This document shows, piece after piece, positions 54,600-62,685 of a stretch of DNA of 62,685 nt (its first letter is position 1; every line of letters starts with the position of its first letter). Made by a program: the position numbers and the translations under genes. Source of the stretch: Nostoc sp. CMAA1605 (lineage in GTDB: Bacteria; Cyanobacteriota; Cyanobacteriia; Cyanobacteriales; Nostocaceae); NCBI RefSeq assembly GCF_021596505.1, contig NZ_PJIZ01000027.1, forward strand, positions 1 to 62,685, in the 5' to 3' direction. The notes below the pieces were generated by a model. The model saw nothing but the letters and a program-made list of their open reading frames with translations. It ran no database searches and was not told the DNA's origin.

Positions 54600-56813
54600 A
54601 TGACTGCAATCACACCAAAGGCTTCTTCGGCACTCCCTGATTTTTGTGAAGGGATTCAATATTTTGGGGAAGTGCCACCAGATTTTGAAACTTATGGTGC
54701 CACACCTGCAATAGAATCAGGACAAGTAGCGATCGCAGATCCTACAAACACTCAAGCTGTGTATCAAACTTTGCTTGCTGCTGATGCTCTGCGCTATTTA
54801 ACTCTACAAATCACTGGTAGTAAGGCATCTGGACACCCAGGCGGGTTTGCTAGCCAAGCGGAAGCTTACGCAGCTTTGGTCATGCTGGGGTATAAAAATA
54901 TTATTACTGAAGTCGGACATCACGCACCGGGGTTTTATAGTGCCATGTTCCTCGACCGTTCCTTAGAGGACATGGGCATTTCTACAGTACAACAATTGCG
55001 CGATCGCTTCCGTGAAAAGCATGGACTTTTAGGACACCTTTCCGGTTACATCCCTGGCATTCTCGCCCCCGCCGGGCCTTTGGGACAAGGACAGCACTTT
55101 GCAATGGCGGCTGCACTCCTCCACCGTGACAAACTTTTCCCCTTCACCCTCGGCGACGGTGGACTAGGTGAACCCTACATCATGAGTGCAATGGCGCACT
55201 TTAACACCGCCTATCCCAGCGTCACCAACTTCTTACCCGTGTTGGTATGGAACGGTTACAGCCAAGAACATCACAGCATGGTTTCCTTAAAAACTAACGC
55301 ACAGATGACAGCATATTGGCAAGGTAACGGTTTTGAGGAAGTCATTTTAGTTGATGCCAAAGAATTTGATGACCAAAACCAACCAGGAGACTATGTAGAT
55401 AGTACCGCCTTTTCCTTTGAGCAACGCCTTGCCTTTACCAAAGCCGTACTTGTAGCTGTAGATAAAGCCGCCCGTTCCGCCCTTGGTGGGAAACTCACAG
55501 TCTTTATTATCAAACAACTCAAAGGCGCAGGGGTTCACGCCAAAGGTGCGAAATCACACAACCTCTATCCGAAAGATACCTTAGACGCACCCCACATTGT
55601 CAGCGCACTGCAAACCCGTGCATTATCCCCAGAAGCTTGGCAAATCGTCAGAACCAACGCCGAACGCGCCGGAGGTGGCCCCGCCGCTAAAACAGTGGTG
55701 ACAGAATTTGAGTTACCATTGCCAGATTTAGGCACATTACCATTAGAAGAATACGCAGTCGGCGGCGAACCCAAAGTTTCAACCACCGCAATGGGACGAC
55801 TAGTCGGTATAGTCGGACAAAAAGACCAAAATTTCCTCGTCACCAATGCCGACGGTAACGAAGCATCAGGTATAGGTAACATCAACCAAGCCTTAAAGAT
55901 TATCCACCCCACCACCGACGAATTATATAACCAAGCCCCCAACGGGCAAGTTTACGAACCCTTAAGTGAAGATGCTTGTGCCGGGTTAGCGGCTGGTTTA
56001 TCTTTGATGGGTGCAAGAACCCTCTGGTGTTCCTACGAATCTTTCGCCATCAACGGTTTACCCATTTGGCAAACCGTCACCCAAGCAATGGCAGAATTAC
56101 GCCGTCAAACACCGTCGACAATTACCTTATTCACAGCAGGCGCACTAGAACAAGGACGCAACGGCTGGACACACCAACGTCCTGAAATTGAAGCTTACTT
56201 TGCATCCATGATGCGGAACGGTAATGTCTTTCCCGTATTTCCCCCCGATGCTAACAGTACCCAAGTTTGTTATGACTGGGCGTTGACAACCAAGAATAAA
56301 GGAATTGTCATCACCGCCAGTAAATCACCCTTACCAATTCGCACTACCTTTGCACAAACTCGCCAAGGTTTAGAAGATGGTGCAGTAGTATTGCATGAAA
56401 TTCCTGGTGGTAAGCAAGTTGTCTTTGCTGTCATTGGCGATATGACATTAATTCCCGTATTTGAAGCCGCCGCTTTCTTAGAAACTGAAGGTATCGGTGT
56501 GAAGATAGTTTCTGTAATTAATCCCCGGCGTTTATATCGTCCTCATGATGTAGCGTGGGATACCTGTTCTGAACCTGATGGCGGTTTCATTGATGATGCA
56601 AAATTCGCTGAATTATTTGATGGTGATGCGTTAATTGGTGTAACTGGTGGTGTAGCTTCGATGTTAGAACCCATCATGTTGCGGAGTAACAGCAAGCGCG
56701 ATACTTTTGCTTGGAAGCGTGGGGAAACTACGGCTAGTGCTGGTGAGTTGATGGCGTTTAATGGTTTGACTGCTGAGGCGTTGACGAAGCGGGCTATTGA
56801 ATTGGTGCATTAA
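54600..56813 (+). CDS. Divergent phosphoketolase-like thiamine-diphosphate enzyme
   Basis: The 737-residue protein has the phosphoketolase/transketolase architecture. A pyrophosphate-domain thiamine site is seen as LGDGGLGEPYIMSAMAHFN, and an N-terminal stretch reads GSKASGHPGGFASQAEAYAAL. The pyrimidine domain holds YEPLSEDACAGLAAGLSLMG and GRNGWTHQRPEIEAYFAS, which corresponds to the NGFSHQDPG region of phosphoketolases. Phosphoketolases split xylulose 5-phosphate or fructose 6-phosphate to acetyl phosphate. The protein is shorter than standard Xfp (about 790-820) and many standard motifs differ, so substrate and even reaction are uncertain. A terminator follows. Confidence 0.78.
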   Translation: MTAITPKASSALPDFCEGIQYFGEVPPDFETYGATPAIESGQVAIADPTNTQAVYQTLLAADALRYLTLQITGSKASGHPGGFASQAEAYAALVMLGYKNIITEVGHHAPGFYSAMFLDRSLEDMGISTVQQLRDRFREKHGLLGHLSGYIPGILAPAGPLGQGQHFAMAAALLHRDKLFPFTLGDGGLGEPYIMSAMAHFNTAYPSVTNFLPVLVWNGYSQEHHSMVSLKTNAQMTAYWQGNGFEEVILVDAKEFDDQNQPGDYVDSTAFSFEQRLAFTKAVLVAVDKAARSALGGKLTVFIIKQLKGAGVHAKGAKSHNLYPKDTLDAPHIVSALQTRALSPEAWQIVRTNAERAGGGPAAKTVVTEFELPLPDLGTLPLEEYAVGGEPKVSTTAMGRLVGIVGQKDQNFLVTNADGNEASGIGNINQALKIIHPTTDELYNQAPNGQVYEPLSEDACAGLAAGLSLMGARTLWCSYESFAINGLPIWQTVTQAMAELRRQTPSTITLFTAGALEQGRNGWTHQRPEIEAYFASMMRNGNVFPVFPPDANSTQVCYDWALTTKNKGIVITASKSPLPIRTTFAQTRQGLEDGAVVLHEIPGGKQVVFAVIGDMTLIPVFEAAAFLETEGIGVKIVSVINPRRLYRPHDVAWDTCSEPDGGFIDDAKFAELFDGDALIGVTGGVASMLEPIMLRSNSKRDTFAWKRGETTASAGELMAFNGLTAEALTKRAIELVH

Positions 56814-56836
56814 GCTGTGTTTTAACAATAAAAATT

Positions 56837-56899
56837 AACCGCAGATGCACGCAGATGAACGCAGATAAATTAGCGTTTTTGCGTGTGCTTGCGGTTTTT
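56837..56899 (+). terminator. Long-arm terminator with GCAGATGAACGCAGAT repeats
   Basis: AACCGCA and CACGCA pair with TGCGGTT and TGCGTG further on, and a T-run follows. The arm holds the CGCAGATG repeats common in Nostoc. Near-identical 13-bp sequences (ACAATAAAAATTA) flank the element at about 56824 and 56899, as if it had been inserted or duplicated. Confidence 0.65.
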
Positions 56900-56997
56900 A
56901 CAATAAAAATTAGTTGATTTTGGAAAACAAATAATTTTTTATGTTTTTAATTGGGAAGAATAAGTTTAAGTTCAAAAGCTAAATTTTCGAGGTTATA

Positions 56998-58710
56998 GTG
57001 CTATCTTACCTACGTGTGCTAGCTTCACTTTTACTTAAACCCATAAAAGCCATTCATCGATTAGTTAAGTTTTTAATACAACAACAATATCAAGCAGATG
57101 GAGTAATACATTCTAATCTTGGACTTAGTTTGTACAATCAAGGGCGTTATCATGATGCTCTAACACAATATATTGATGCTCTATATTATTTTCAAAAAAA
57201 TCACGACTTGAAACATGAAGGTACTACTCTTCACAATATTGGGAGTGCATATCGTGGTCTAGGTGAATATTCAAAAGCTTTAGAAATCTATGAAAAAGCG
57301 ATGTCTATTCATCTAGAAATCATGGATCGTAAAATGGAAGGTAAAACACTTTGTGGTATTGGCACGGTATATTATTTACTAGGACAATATTCTAAAGCAC
57401 TACGATATTATAATCAGTCTTTAATAATTAGTAGAGAAATAGGAGATTCTTCTAATGAAGCTAATACTCTAAATAATATTGGCTTAATTGATGAAAGACT
57501 TGGAGAACTACAAAACGCATTACAAAAATATCAAGAAGCACTTAAAATTTATCAAGATAAAAGCAATCGTAATGGTGAGGCTGCTACTCTTAATAATTTA
57601 GGTTCAGTTTACAGCAGCTTAAGTCAGTATACGAAAGCAATAGAACTACATCAACAATGTCTTGCTATTGAAATAGAAAACAATAATTTATCAGGTCAAG
57701 TTTCTTCTCTGAATAATATTGGTGTTATCTATCGTAATCTAGGGCAATATTCGGAAGCATTAGAATACTATACTAAAGCTTTAAAAATGGCTAAAAAAAT
57801 AGGCGACCGCGCTCATGAAGCCACCACGCTCCATAATTTTGGAGGTGTTTATGACCAGACAGGAAAATATAATGAGGCATTAAATTATTACCATCAAGCT
57901 TTATCAATCAGTCGAAAAATAGGGACAAGAGAATGTGAAGGTACTACTTTAAATAATATTGGAGCAGTTTATTCTTTTTTAGAAGACTACCCTAAAGCAA
58001 TTCAATACTATAAAGAAGCTTTAAATTTACAGCAAGAATTGGGTGAACTGACTAGTCAAGCTACGACTCTTAATAATATAGCTCATATATACTATCGTTA
58101 TGGTGAATATTCAGCAGCATTAGAATACTATCAAGAAGCATTAGTGATCGCTAGTAAAGCTGGTGTTCGTGATACAGAAGCTACTATTTTAAGTAATTTA
58201 GGGCTGCTTTATTCTGGTTTAGAAGAATTTGAAAAAGCATTAACTTACTATGAACTTGCCTTAGCTCTACGAAGAAAAATAGGGGTTATTCCCGGTCAAG
58301 CAGAAACTCTTTATTTGATGGGCAATCTCTATTCTAATTTAGAAAAATATTCAAAAGCTAATGAATGTCTTAAAGAAGCTCTAATCATTAGCCAAAAAAT
58401 TGGAGACAGACTTAGTGAAAGTGATACTCTGGATATTTTAGGCTCAATATATAGACATTTGCATCAATATGAACAAGCATTAGAATACTATCAAAACTCC
58501 TTAATGATTCGTCAGCAGTTAGGAAATTACTTGAGTCAAGTTAAAAATATTGAAAAGATTGCTGAATTATTTATTATACTGAAACAAAAATCCAAAGCTC
58601 TTGAATATTACCAACTAGCATTAGCCATCACTAGACAACAAGGATATCAAAATTATGAATATATAATTCTTGATAAGATAAATAAGACATATAATGATTT
58701 ATCTGAATAA
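56998..58710 (+). CDS. Tetratricopeptide-repeat protein with 13 40-residue units
   Basis: The 570-residue protein starts at a GTG with GAGG seven bases upstream. After a short hydrophobic helix (YLRVLASLLLKPIKAIHRL) it consists of about thirteen 40-residue TPR units of the form TTLNNIGAVY...YSKALEYYQEAL, the type found next to NB-ARC or CHAT domains and in LGN-like scaffolds. No effector domain is attached, so it probably serves as a protein-interaction scaffold. The gene is more AT-rich than its left neighbour. Confidence 0.85.
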   Translation: MLSYLRVLASLLLKPIKAIHRLVKFLIQQQYQADGVIHSNLGLSLYNQGRYHDALTQYIDALYYFQKNHDLKHEGTTLHNIGSAYRGLGEYSKALEIYEKAMSIHLEIMDRKMEGKTLCGIGTVYYLLGQYSKALRYYNQSLIISREIGDSSNEANTLNNIGLIDERLGELQNALQKYQEALKIYQDKSNRNGEAATLNNLGSVYSSLSQYTKAIELHQQCLAIEIENNNLSGQVSSLNNIGVIYRNLGQYSEALEYYTKALKMAKKIGDRAHEATTLHNFGGVYDQTGKYNEALNYYHQALSISRKIGTRECEGTTLNNIGAVYSFLEDYPKAIQYYKEALNLQQELGELTSQATTLNNIAHIYYRYGEYSAALEYYQEALVIASKAGVRDTEATILSNLGLLYSGLEEFEKALTYYELALALRRKIGVIPGQAETLYLMGNLYSNLEKYSKANECLKEALIISQKIGDRLSESDTLDILGSIYRHLHQYEQALEYYQNSLMIRQQLGNYLSQVKNIEKIAELFIILKQKSKALEYYQLALAITRQQGYQNYEYIILDKINKTYNDLSE

Positions 58711-58827
58711 ATCATTGCTAATTTTATATTTATAGAATAGTTGCGATCGCCATCAAAACCACACCATCCCCACGACTATCCCTCACAAGCCCTATAATCA
58801 AAATAAAGTCATAACCATCATTTAACT

Positions 58828-59421
58828 ATGACTCTCCAAGCCTTAGATAAAAATACCTCAACTCCAGAACAGCGATTTCTCCTACCTGGTTATTACACCT
58901 GGGAAGAATTCGAGACTATAGAAAACTTAACCGCAGATGCAGCAGGGTTGCGGATAACTTATTTTGATGGGTGCATTGAATTTATGACACTTGGTGAACA
59001 ACACGAAATGATTAAAAGCGTGATTGGGATATTATTAGCATTATACTTTTTTGAAAAAGGTATAAACTTTATCCCAGTAGGTAGTGCTACTCGTCGCGCC
59101 AAAGAAAAAAGTGCATCCTTTGAACCAGACGAATCCTATTACATAGGAGAAAAAAAAGAAAATCCAGATTTAGCAATTGAAGTTAATATCACCAGTGGCA
59201 GTATTGACAAACTGGAGAAATACAAACGATTTAATATTACTGAAGTGTGGTTCTGGGAAAATAATCAGTTTTTACTATTCCATCTCAGAAATGATAACTA
59301 TGAGCAAATTAGTCAAAGTGAATTATTGCCAGATTTAGATATAGAATTACTAGCAAAATGTATTGTCATGCCTTCGATTATTGAGGCTAGAAGAGAGTTT
59401 ATGCAAGGAATGAAAAAATAG
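58828..59421 (+). CDS. Uma2 family (DUF820) putative endonuclease
   Basis: The 197-residue protein has the Uma2 pattern, a PD-(D/E)XK fold very abundant in cyanobacteria: YTWEEFETIENL, ITYFDGCIEFMTLGEQHE, SFEPDESYYIGE, PDLAIEVNITSGSIDKLEKYKRFNI (cut here into PDLAIEVNITSGSI and KLEKYKRFNI) and EVWFW. The Asp, the Glu in AIEV and the Lys in KLEKY are candidate catalytic residues. The physiological role of these proteins is not established. No partner gene is adjacent. Confidence 0.9.
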   Translation: MTLQALDKNTSTPEQRFLLPGYYTWEEFETIENLTADAAGLRITYFDGCIEFMTLGEQHEMIKSVIGILLALYFFEKGINFIPVGSATRRAKEKSASFEPDESYYIGEKKENPDLAIEVNITSGSIDKLEKYKRFNITEVWFWENNQFLLFHLRNDNYEQISQSELLPDLDIELLAKCIVMPSIIEARREFMQGMKK

Positions 59422-59718
59422 CTACGATTTAAGTCGAAGCAAAAAGTCAAACACATAAACTATGAACGCAACAGATTCACAGACTATTCCATTACTCAAG
59501 TGTTAGAGCATTTCTGTAACCTGTGATGAAGAATGAGTCAGCCAGAACAAAGTGTGGGCAACATACCCTTGTCAACTAAGCAGGAGCATGAAACGATCAA
59601 TAAAATTGAACCAAACAAAAACATATTATCCCATAGAATTACACCAAATTTGATTAGTTAGTTTTATTTGCAACTACTGGTACAGTTGTTGAGAAAAGAA
59701 GTCCTCTGTACAAACTCC
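59422..59718. other. 297-bp gap with a possible 42-codon frame
   Basis: A short frame at 59533-59661 (MSQPEQSVGNIPLSTKQEHE at its start) has an ATG but no clear ribosome-binding site and no recognised family. It may be the relic of a larger gene. Nothing else is seen between the Uma2 gene and the convergent TPR gene. Confidence 0.3.
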
Positions 59719-61485
59719 CTAGATTGGGTGATGCAGGTTAGCATACTTCTCTGAATCTCTAATTGCGCCTTCTTTGTCTCCTAATTTCTGGCGCACTTCA
59801 GCCCGTAAAAGATATGCTGGAGCAGAGTAAGGTTGATGTTCTAAGGCTTCGTTTAAATCTGCTAATGCGGCGGGATAATTTTGTAGTTGAGTATAGCTGC
59901 GACCTCGATTGTACCAGTCTTCAGTTTCATAGGGATCAAGATTGATGGCTTGGCTATAATCACTGATAGCATGGTAATAATCCTGAAGCGCATAGAAAGC
60001 ATTAGCACGTTGGCTATAGAGTAGAGCCGAATCGGGATTAATTTCTATGGCTTTGGTGTAATCAACGATCGCCCCTTGATAATCTTGTTTTTCATAGTGC
60101 CAAATAGCTCGGTTATAATAGGCTTCTAGCAGTCGTGGATTAATAGCTAAAGCTTGGTTATAGTCAGCTAACGCACCACGATGATCTCCCAATTGGCGGC
60201 GAGCATTACCACGATTACAATAGGATGGGGCAAAATCTGGTGCAAATTTAATCACCTGGGTATTATCGGCGATCGCTCCTAAAAAATCCTGTAAAGTTTC
60301 ATAGACAATTGCCCTGCCGTAGTATGCTTCGATTAATTCGGCATCAAGTTGTAAAGCTTGATTGTAGTCAGCAATTGCACCTTGATAATCTCCTAAATGG
60401 CGGCGAATTGTGGCGCGATCGCAATATCCGGCAGCGAAGTTAGGACATAATGCAACTAATTGCTCACTATCAGCCAGCGCGCCAGAATAATCTCCGACTT
60501 GGCGGCGAATATTGGCGCGAAAACCATATACTAAAGCTAATGTCGGGTCAAGTTGTAATGCTTGGCTATAGTCAGCAATTGCACCTTGATAGTTTTCCTC
60601 TACTTCTCGAATTAAACCGCGTTCGGTGTAGGCTTGTGCGTCGTCTGGATTTAAACGAATCGCTTGGTTTAAGTCTTGTAAAGCTAAATCATATGCTTGC
60701 AGACGAGAGTGAATCACACCGCGATTGTAGTATGCTGTGGCAAAATTCGGGTCAAGTTCTAGTGTGCGGTTATAGTCAGCAATTGCTGCGTCATAATCTC
60801 CTAGAGCGTAGTAGGCATTACCCCGATTTTGATAAGCTTCTACTAGATTGGGGTCAAGCTGAATAGTCCTTTCATGATCAGCGATCGCTTGACGATATTC
60901 CCCTAACTCATAGTAAACATTACCACGACTGCTATACACTGCCGCCAAATAGGGATGCCATTGCAAAGCTGTTTGAAAAGTTGATATGGCTTCTTGATAA
61001 TTTCCTTGTGCTGCTAAAGCCACACCCCGACTATAATAAGCATGGGCAATATCTATATGAATATCAGTAGCTAGTTCTGGATTGACTTCTATCGTGTGGA
61101 TATAATCAGCGATCGCTTGTTTATATTCTCCCAAAGCAAAGTAAGCTTGAGCGCGATAGTAATATGCGCCGGTAATCGTGGAGTTAATCTGCAATACTTG
61201 ATGATAATCGGCGATCGCACCTGCATAATCAGCCAAACAGTAACGCGCAAATCCTCGATAATAATAAGCTTCAGCTAATTCAGGATTTACTTTAATGGCG
61301 CGATTTAAATCTGCGATCGCTGCTTGATAATCTTGGAGTTCATTACACAGAGTCATTCCTTGCTGCAAGTAAGCTATAGCATAGTCTGGTTGAGGTGTTG
61401 AGGATTGATTGTAACCTGCGATCGCTCCTTGATAATTCAACAAATTTTGGCAGATTCCCTGTAAAAAGAAAGAGTCAGCATTCAT
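59719..61485 (-). CDS. Tetratricopeptide-repeat protein with about 16 34-residue units
   Basis: The 588-residue product consists almost wholly of canonical TPR units such as YQAAIADLNRAIKVNPELAEAYYYRG and DYQGAIADYNQALQLD. No signal peptide, membrane segment or catalytic domain is seen. It is probably a scaffold. The DNA shows many HIP1 octamers at the same place in successive repeats. The 145 bp to the next gene on the same strand hold no feature I can support. Confidence 0.88.
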   Translation of the reverse strand: MNADSFFLQGICQNLLNYQGAIAGYNQSSTPQPDYAIAYLQQGMTLCNELQDYQAAIADLNRAIKVNPELAEAYYYRGFARYCLADYAGAIADYHQVLQINSTITGAYYYRAQAYFALGEYKQAIADYIHTIEVNPELATDIHIDIAHAYYSRGVALAAQGNYQEAISTFQTALQWHPYLAAVYSSRGNVYYELGEYRQAIADHERTIQLDPNLVEAYQNRGNAYYALGDYDAAIADYNRTLELDPNFATAYYNRGVIHSRLQAYDLALQDLNQAIRLNPDDAQAYTERGLIREVEENYQGAIADYSQALQLDPTLALVYGFRANIRRQVGDYSGALADSEQLVALCPNFAAGYCDRATIRRHLGDYQGAIADYNQALQLDAELIEAYYGRAIVYETLQDFLGAIADNTQVIKFAPDFAPSYCNRGNARRQLGDHRGALADYNQALAINPRLLEAYYNRAIWHYEKQDYQGAIVDYTKAIEINPDSALLYSQRANAFYALQDYYHAISDYSQAINLDPYETEDWYNRGRSYTQLQNYPAALADLNEALEHQPYSAPAYLLRAEVRQKLGDKEGAIRDSEKYANLHHPI

Positions 61486-61630
61486 CTATTTTGGGTGTGA
61501 GTTACACTAAGCATGAGTTTGAGGGATTTTTATTTGTCATTAACAGGGAGACGATACGCAATTGCGATTAAACAATCAATTTAGCAGGAATAGTCATACA
61601 TATAGCTATATTCGCCACAATTTTTATTAG

Positions 61631-62685
61631 TTATGAGTTCCCAAATCCTCCCCCTCCTGGAGTGGCGATCGTAAATACATCCCCAGGATTCATTTCTACT
61701 GTAGCGGTGCTATCTAAATCCTCTTTTACGCCATCTGCACGTTCTACCCAGTTGTATCCTACTTGTCCCGCTTCACCTCCATTTAATCCAAAGGGAGGTA
61801 CAACACGATGTCCAGAAAGAATGTTAGCCGTCATCGGTTCGAGGAAGCGCAGGCGACGAATTACCCCGTTTCCGCCTGAATATTGTCCTTTACCACCACT
61901 ATCAGGACGGAGACTAAAGCTTTCTAATAGTACAGGGTAGCGAGTTTCTAAAACTTCTGGATCAGTCAAGCGGGAATTCGTCATGTGAGTTTGCACTGCA
62001 TCCGTACCATGAAAATTAGTTCCCGCACCAGAACCACCGCAGATAGTTTCATAATATTGATAGCGAGTATTACCAAAAGTAAAATTATTCATTGTCCCTT
62101 GAGAAGCAGCCATCACCCCCCAACGCACCGTATAAAGCATCAACCACAGTTTGAGAAGTTTCCACATTACCTGCAACTACAGCTGCTGGATAAGTAGGAT
62201 TCAACATACAACCTTCAGGAACAATAATTTCTAAAGGTTTCAGACACCCAGCATTCAGAGGGATACTATCATTAACTAAAGTCCGAAAGACATATAAAAC
62301 TGCGGCTTGAGTAACGGCTTTAGGTGCATTAAAGTTACTATTTAATTGTGGTGATGTACCAGTAAAATCAATTTCAGCACTGCGGTTTTCTCGATTAATT
62401 GTCACCTGCACCTGAATTTTCGCGCCACTATCCATTTCATAAACAAACGAGCCATCTTTGAGAACATCAATCGCCTTTCTCACCGCTTCTTCGGCATTGT
62501 CTTGCACAAATTTCATATAATCTTGAACTGTTCCTAATCCATATTGTGACACCATCTTAGACAGTTCTTGTACTCCCCGTTTATTCGCAGCGATTTGTGC
62601 TTTAAAATCCGCGATATTTTGGTTAGGATTACGCGCCGGATAGGGATGATTTAATAATACTGCTCTAACTGCATTTTCCCGAAAT
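61631..62685 (-). pseudogene. Hydantoinase B / 5-oxoprolinase C-terminal part, frameshifted (5' end outside window)
   Basis: Read on the minus strand from the window end, one frame gives HPARNPNQNIADF-like, QIAANKRGVQELSKMV and VAGNVETSQTVVDALYGALG. The other frame then continues with MAASQGTMNNFTFGN, ETICGGSGAGTNFHG and ATPGGGGFGNS to the stop. Together they make a normal hydantoinase B C-terminus, an ATP-dependent oxoprolinase/hydantoinase family that opens cyclic amides. The switch lies at a run of six Gs on the coding strand (62116-62121 as Cs); five Gs would restore the frame (GCG TTG GGG GTG ATG). It is either a real frameshift mutation or a sequencing error. Confidence 0.75.

Noticed and set aside
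1..62685. tRNA, rRNA or known riboswitch genes
   Set aside because: I read the gaps for cloverleaf and rRNA signatures and recognised none. A covariance-model scan would be decisive.

Overview
The window looks like chromosome of a filamentous heterocyst-forming cyanobacterium of the Nostoc/Anabaena group. The evidence is the very frequent GCGATCGC (HIP1) octamer, many short tandem-repeat (STRR) arrays between genes, cyanobacterial genes (flavodoxin isiB, CP43'/IsiA relics, the phycobiliprotein lyase cpcT, the carotenoid ketolase crtO, sucrose-phosphate synthase, a CYP110-like P450), and very long Ser/Thr-kinase/histidine-kinase hybrids. Flavodoxin is close to, but as I recall it not identical with, the Anabaena PCC 7119/7120 protein. 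The species is not resolved. All identifications rest on motif reading and memory of families; no search was run.

Layout. 1-15133: signalling block with the 3' end of a hybrid kinase carrying three receiver domains, then two giant paralogous kinases (1932 and 2024 aa) on either side of an aldehyde dehydrogenase. 15134-18827: an iron-stress (isi) locus that has been eroded. It holds a miniature CP43'-PsaL protein, isiB, an alpha/beta-hydrolase-fold protein without its nucleophile, and a truncated isiA start behind a good Fur-box match. A 147-bp MITE lies upstream. 18856-21075: dndE and a phosphorothioation-associated methyltransferase without dndBCD. 21180-32762: mostly housekeeping genes (SAM hydrolase family, a flavoprotein, CobD-like decarboxylase, HU, hemF, a STAS protein, cpcT, sucrose-phosphate synthase) separated by heptamer arrays that often touch or form the ends of genes.

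33240-36068: a compact same-strand cassette of TIR-coiled coil, TIR-TPR, XisH-like and XisI-like genes. This is the best candidate for an undescribed (possibly defence) module. 36261-40792: truB, an IS630-type element with an apparent -1 frameshift transposase, a secreted small protein, a DMT transporter and a secreted double Tudor-like protein. 41691-48259: a stress-type island, nearly all on the minus strand: cupin, two near-identical zinc alcohol dehydrogenases, a membrane-anchored small protein, an SRPBCC protein, a DJ-1/ferritin-like fusion, DUF2267 and a DUF6335-like protein. 48518-62685: crtO, a DUF2993 lipid-binding protein, an OxlT-like MFS transporter, P450, a divergent phosphoketolase, two large TPR proteins, a Uma2 nuclease and the frameshifted 3' end of a hydantoinase B/5-oxoprolinase gene.

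No rRNA, tRNA or CRISPR array was recognised. Recurrent themes are invasion of genes and gene ends by STRR repeats, gene decay in the isi locus, and several enzyme-like proteins whose key catalytic residues are missing.
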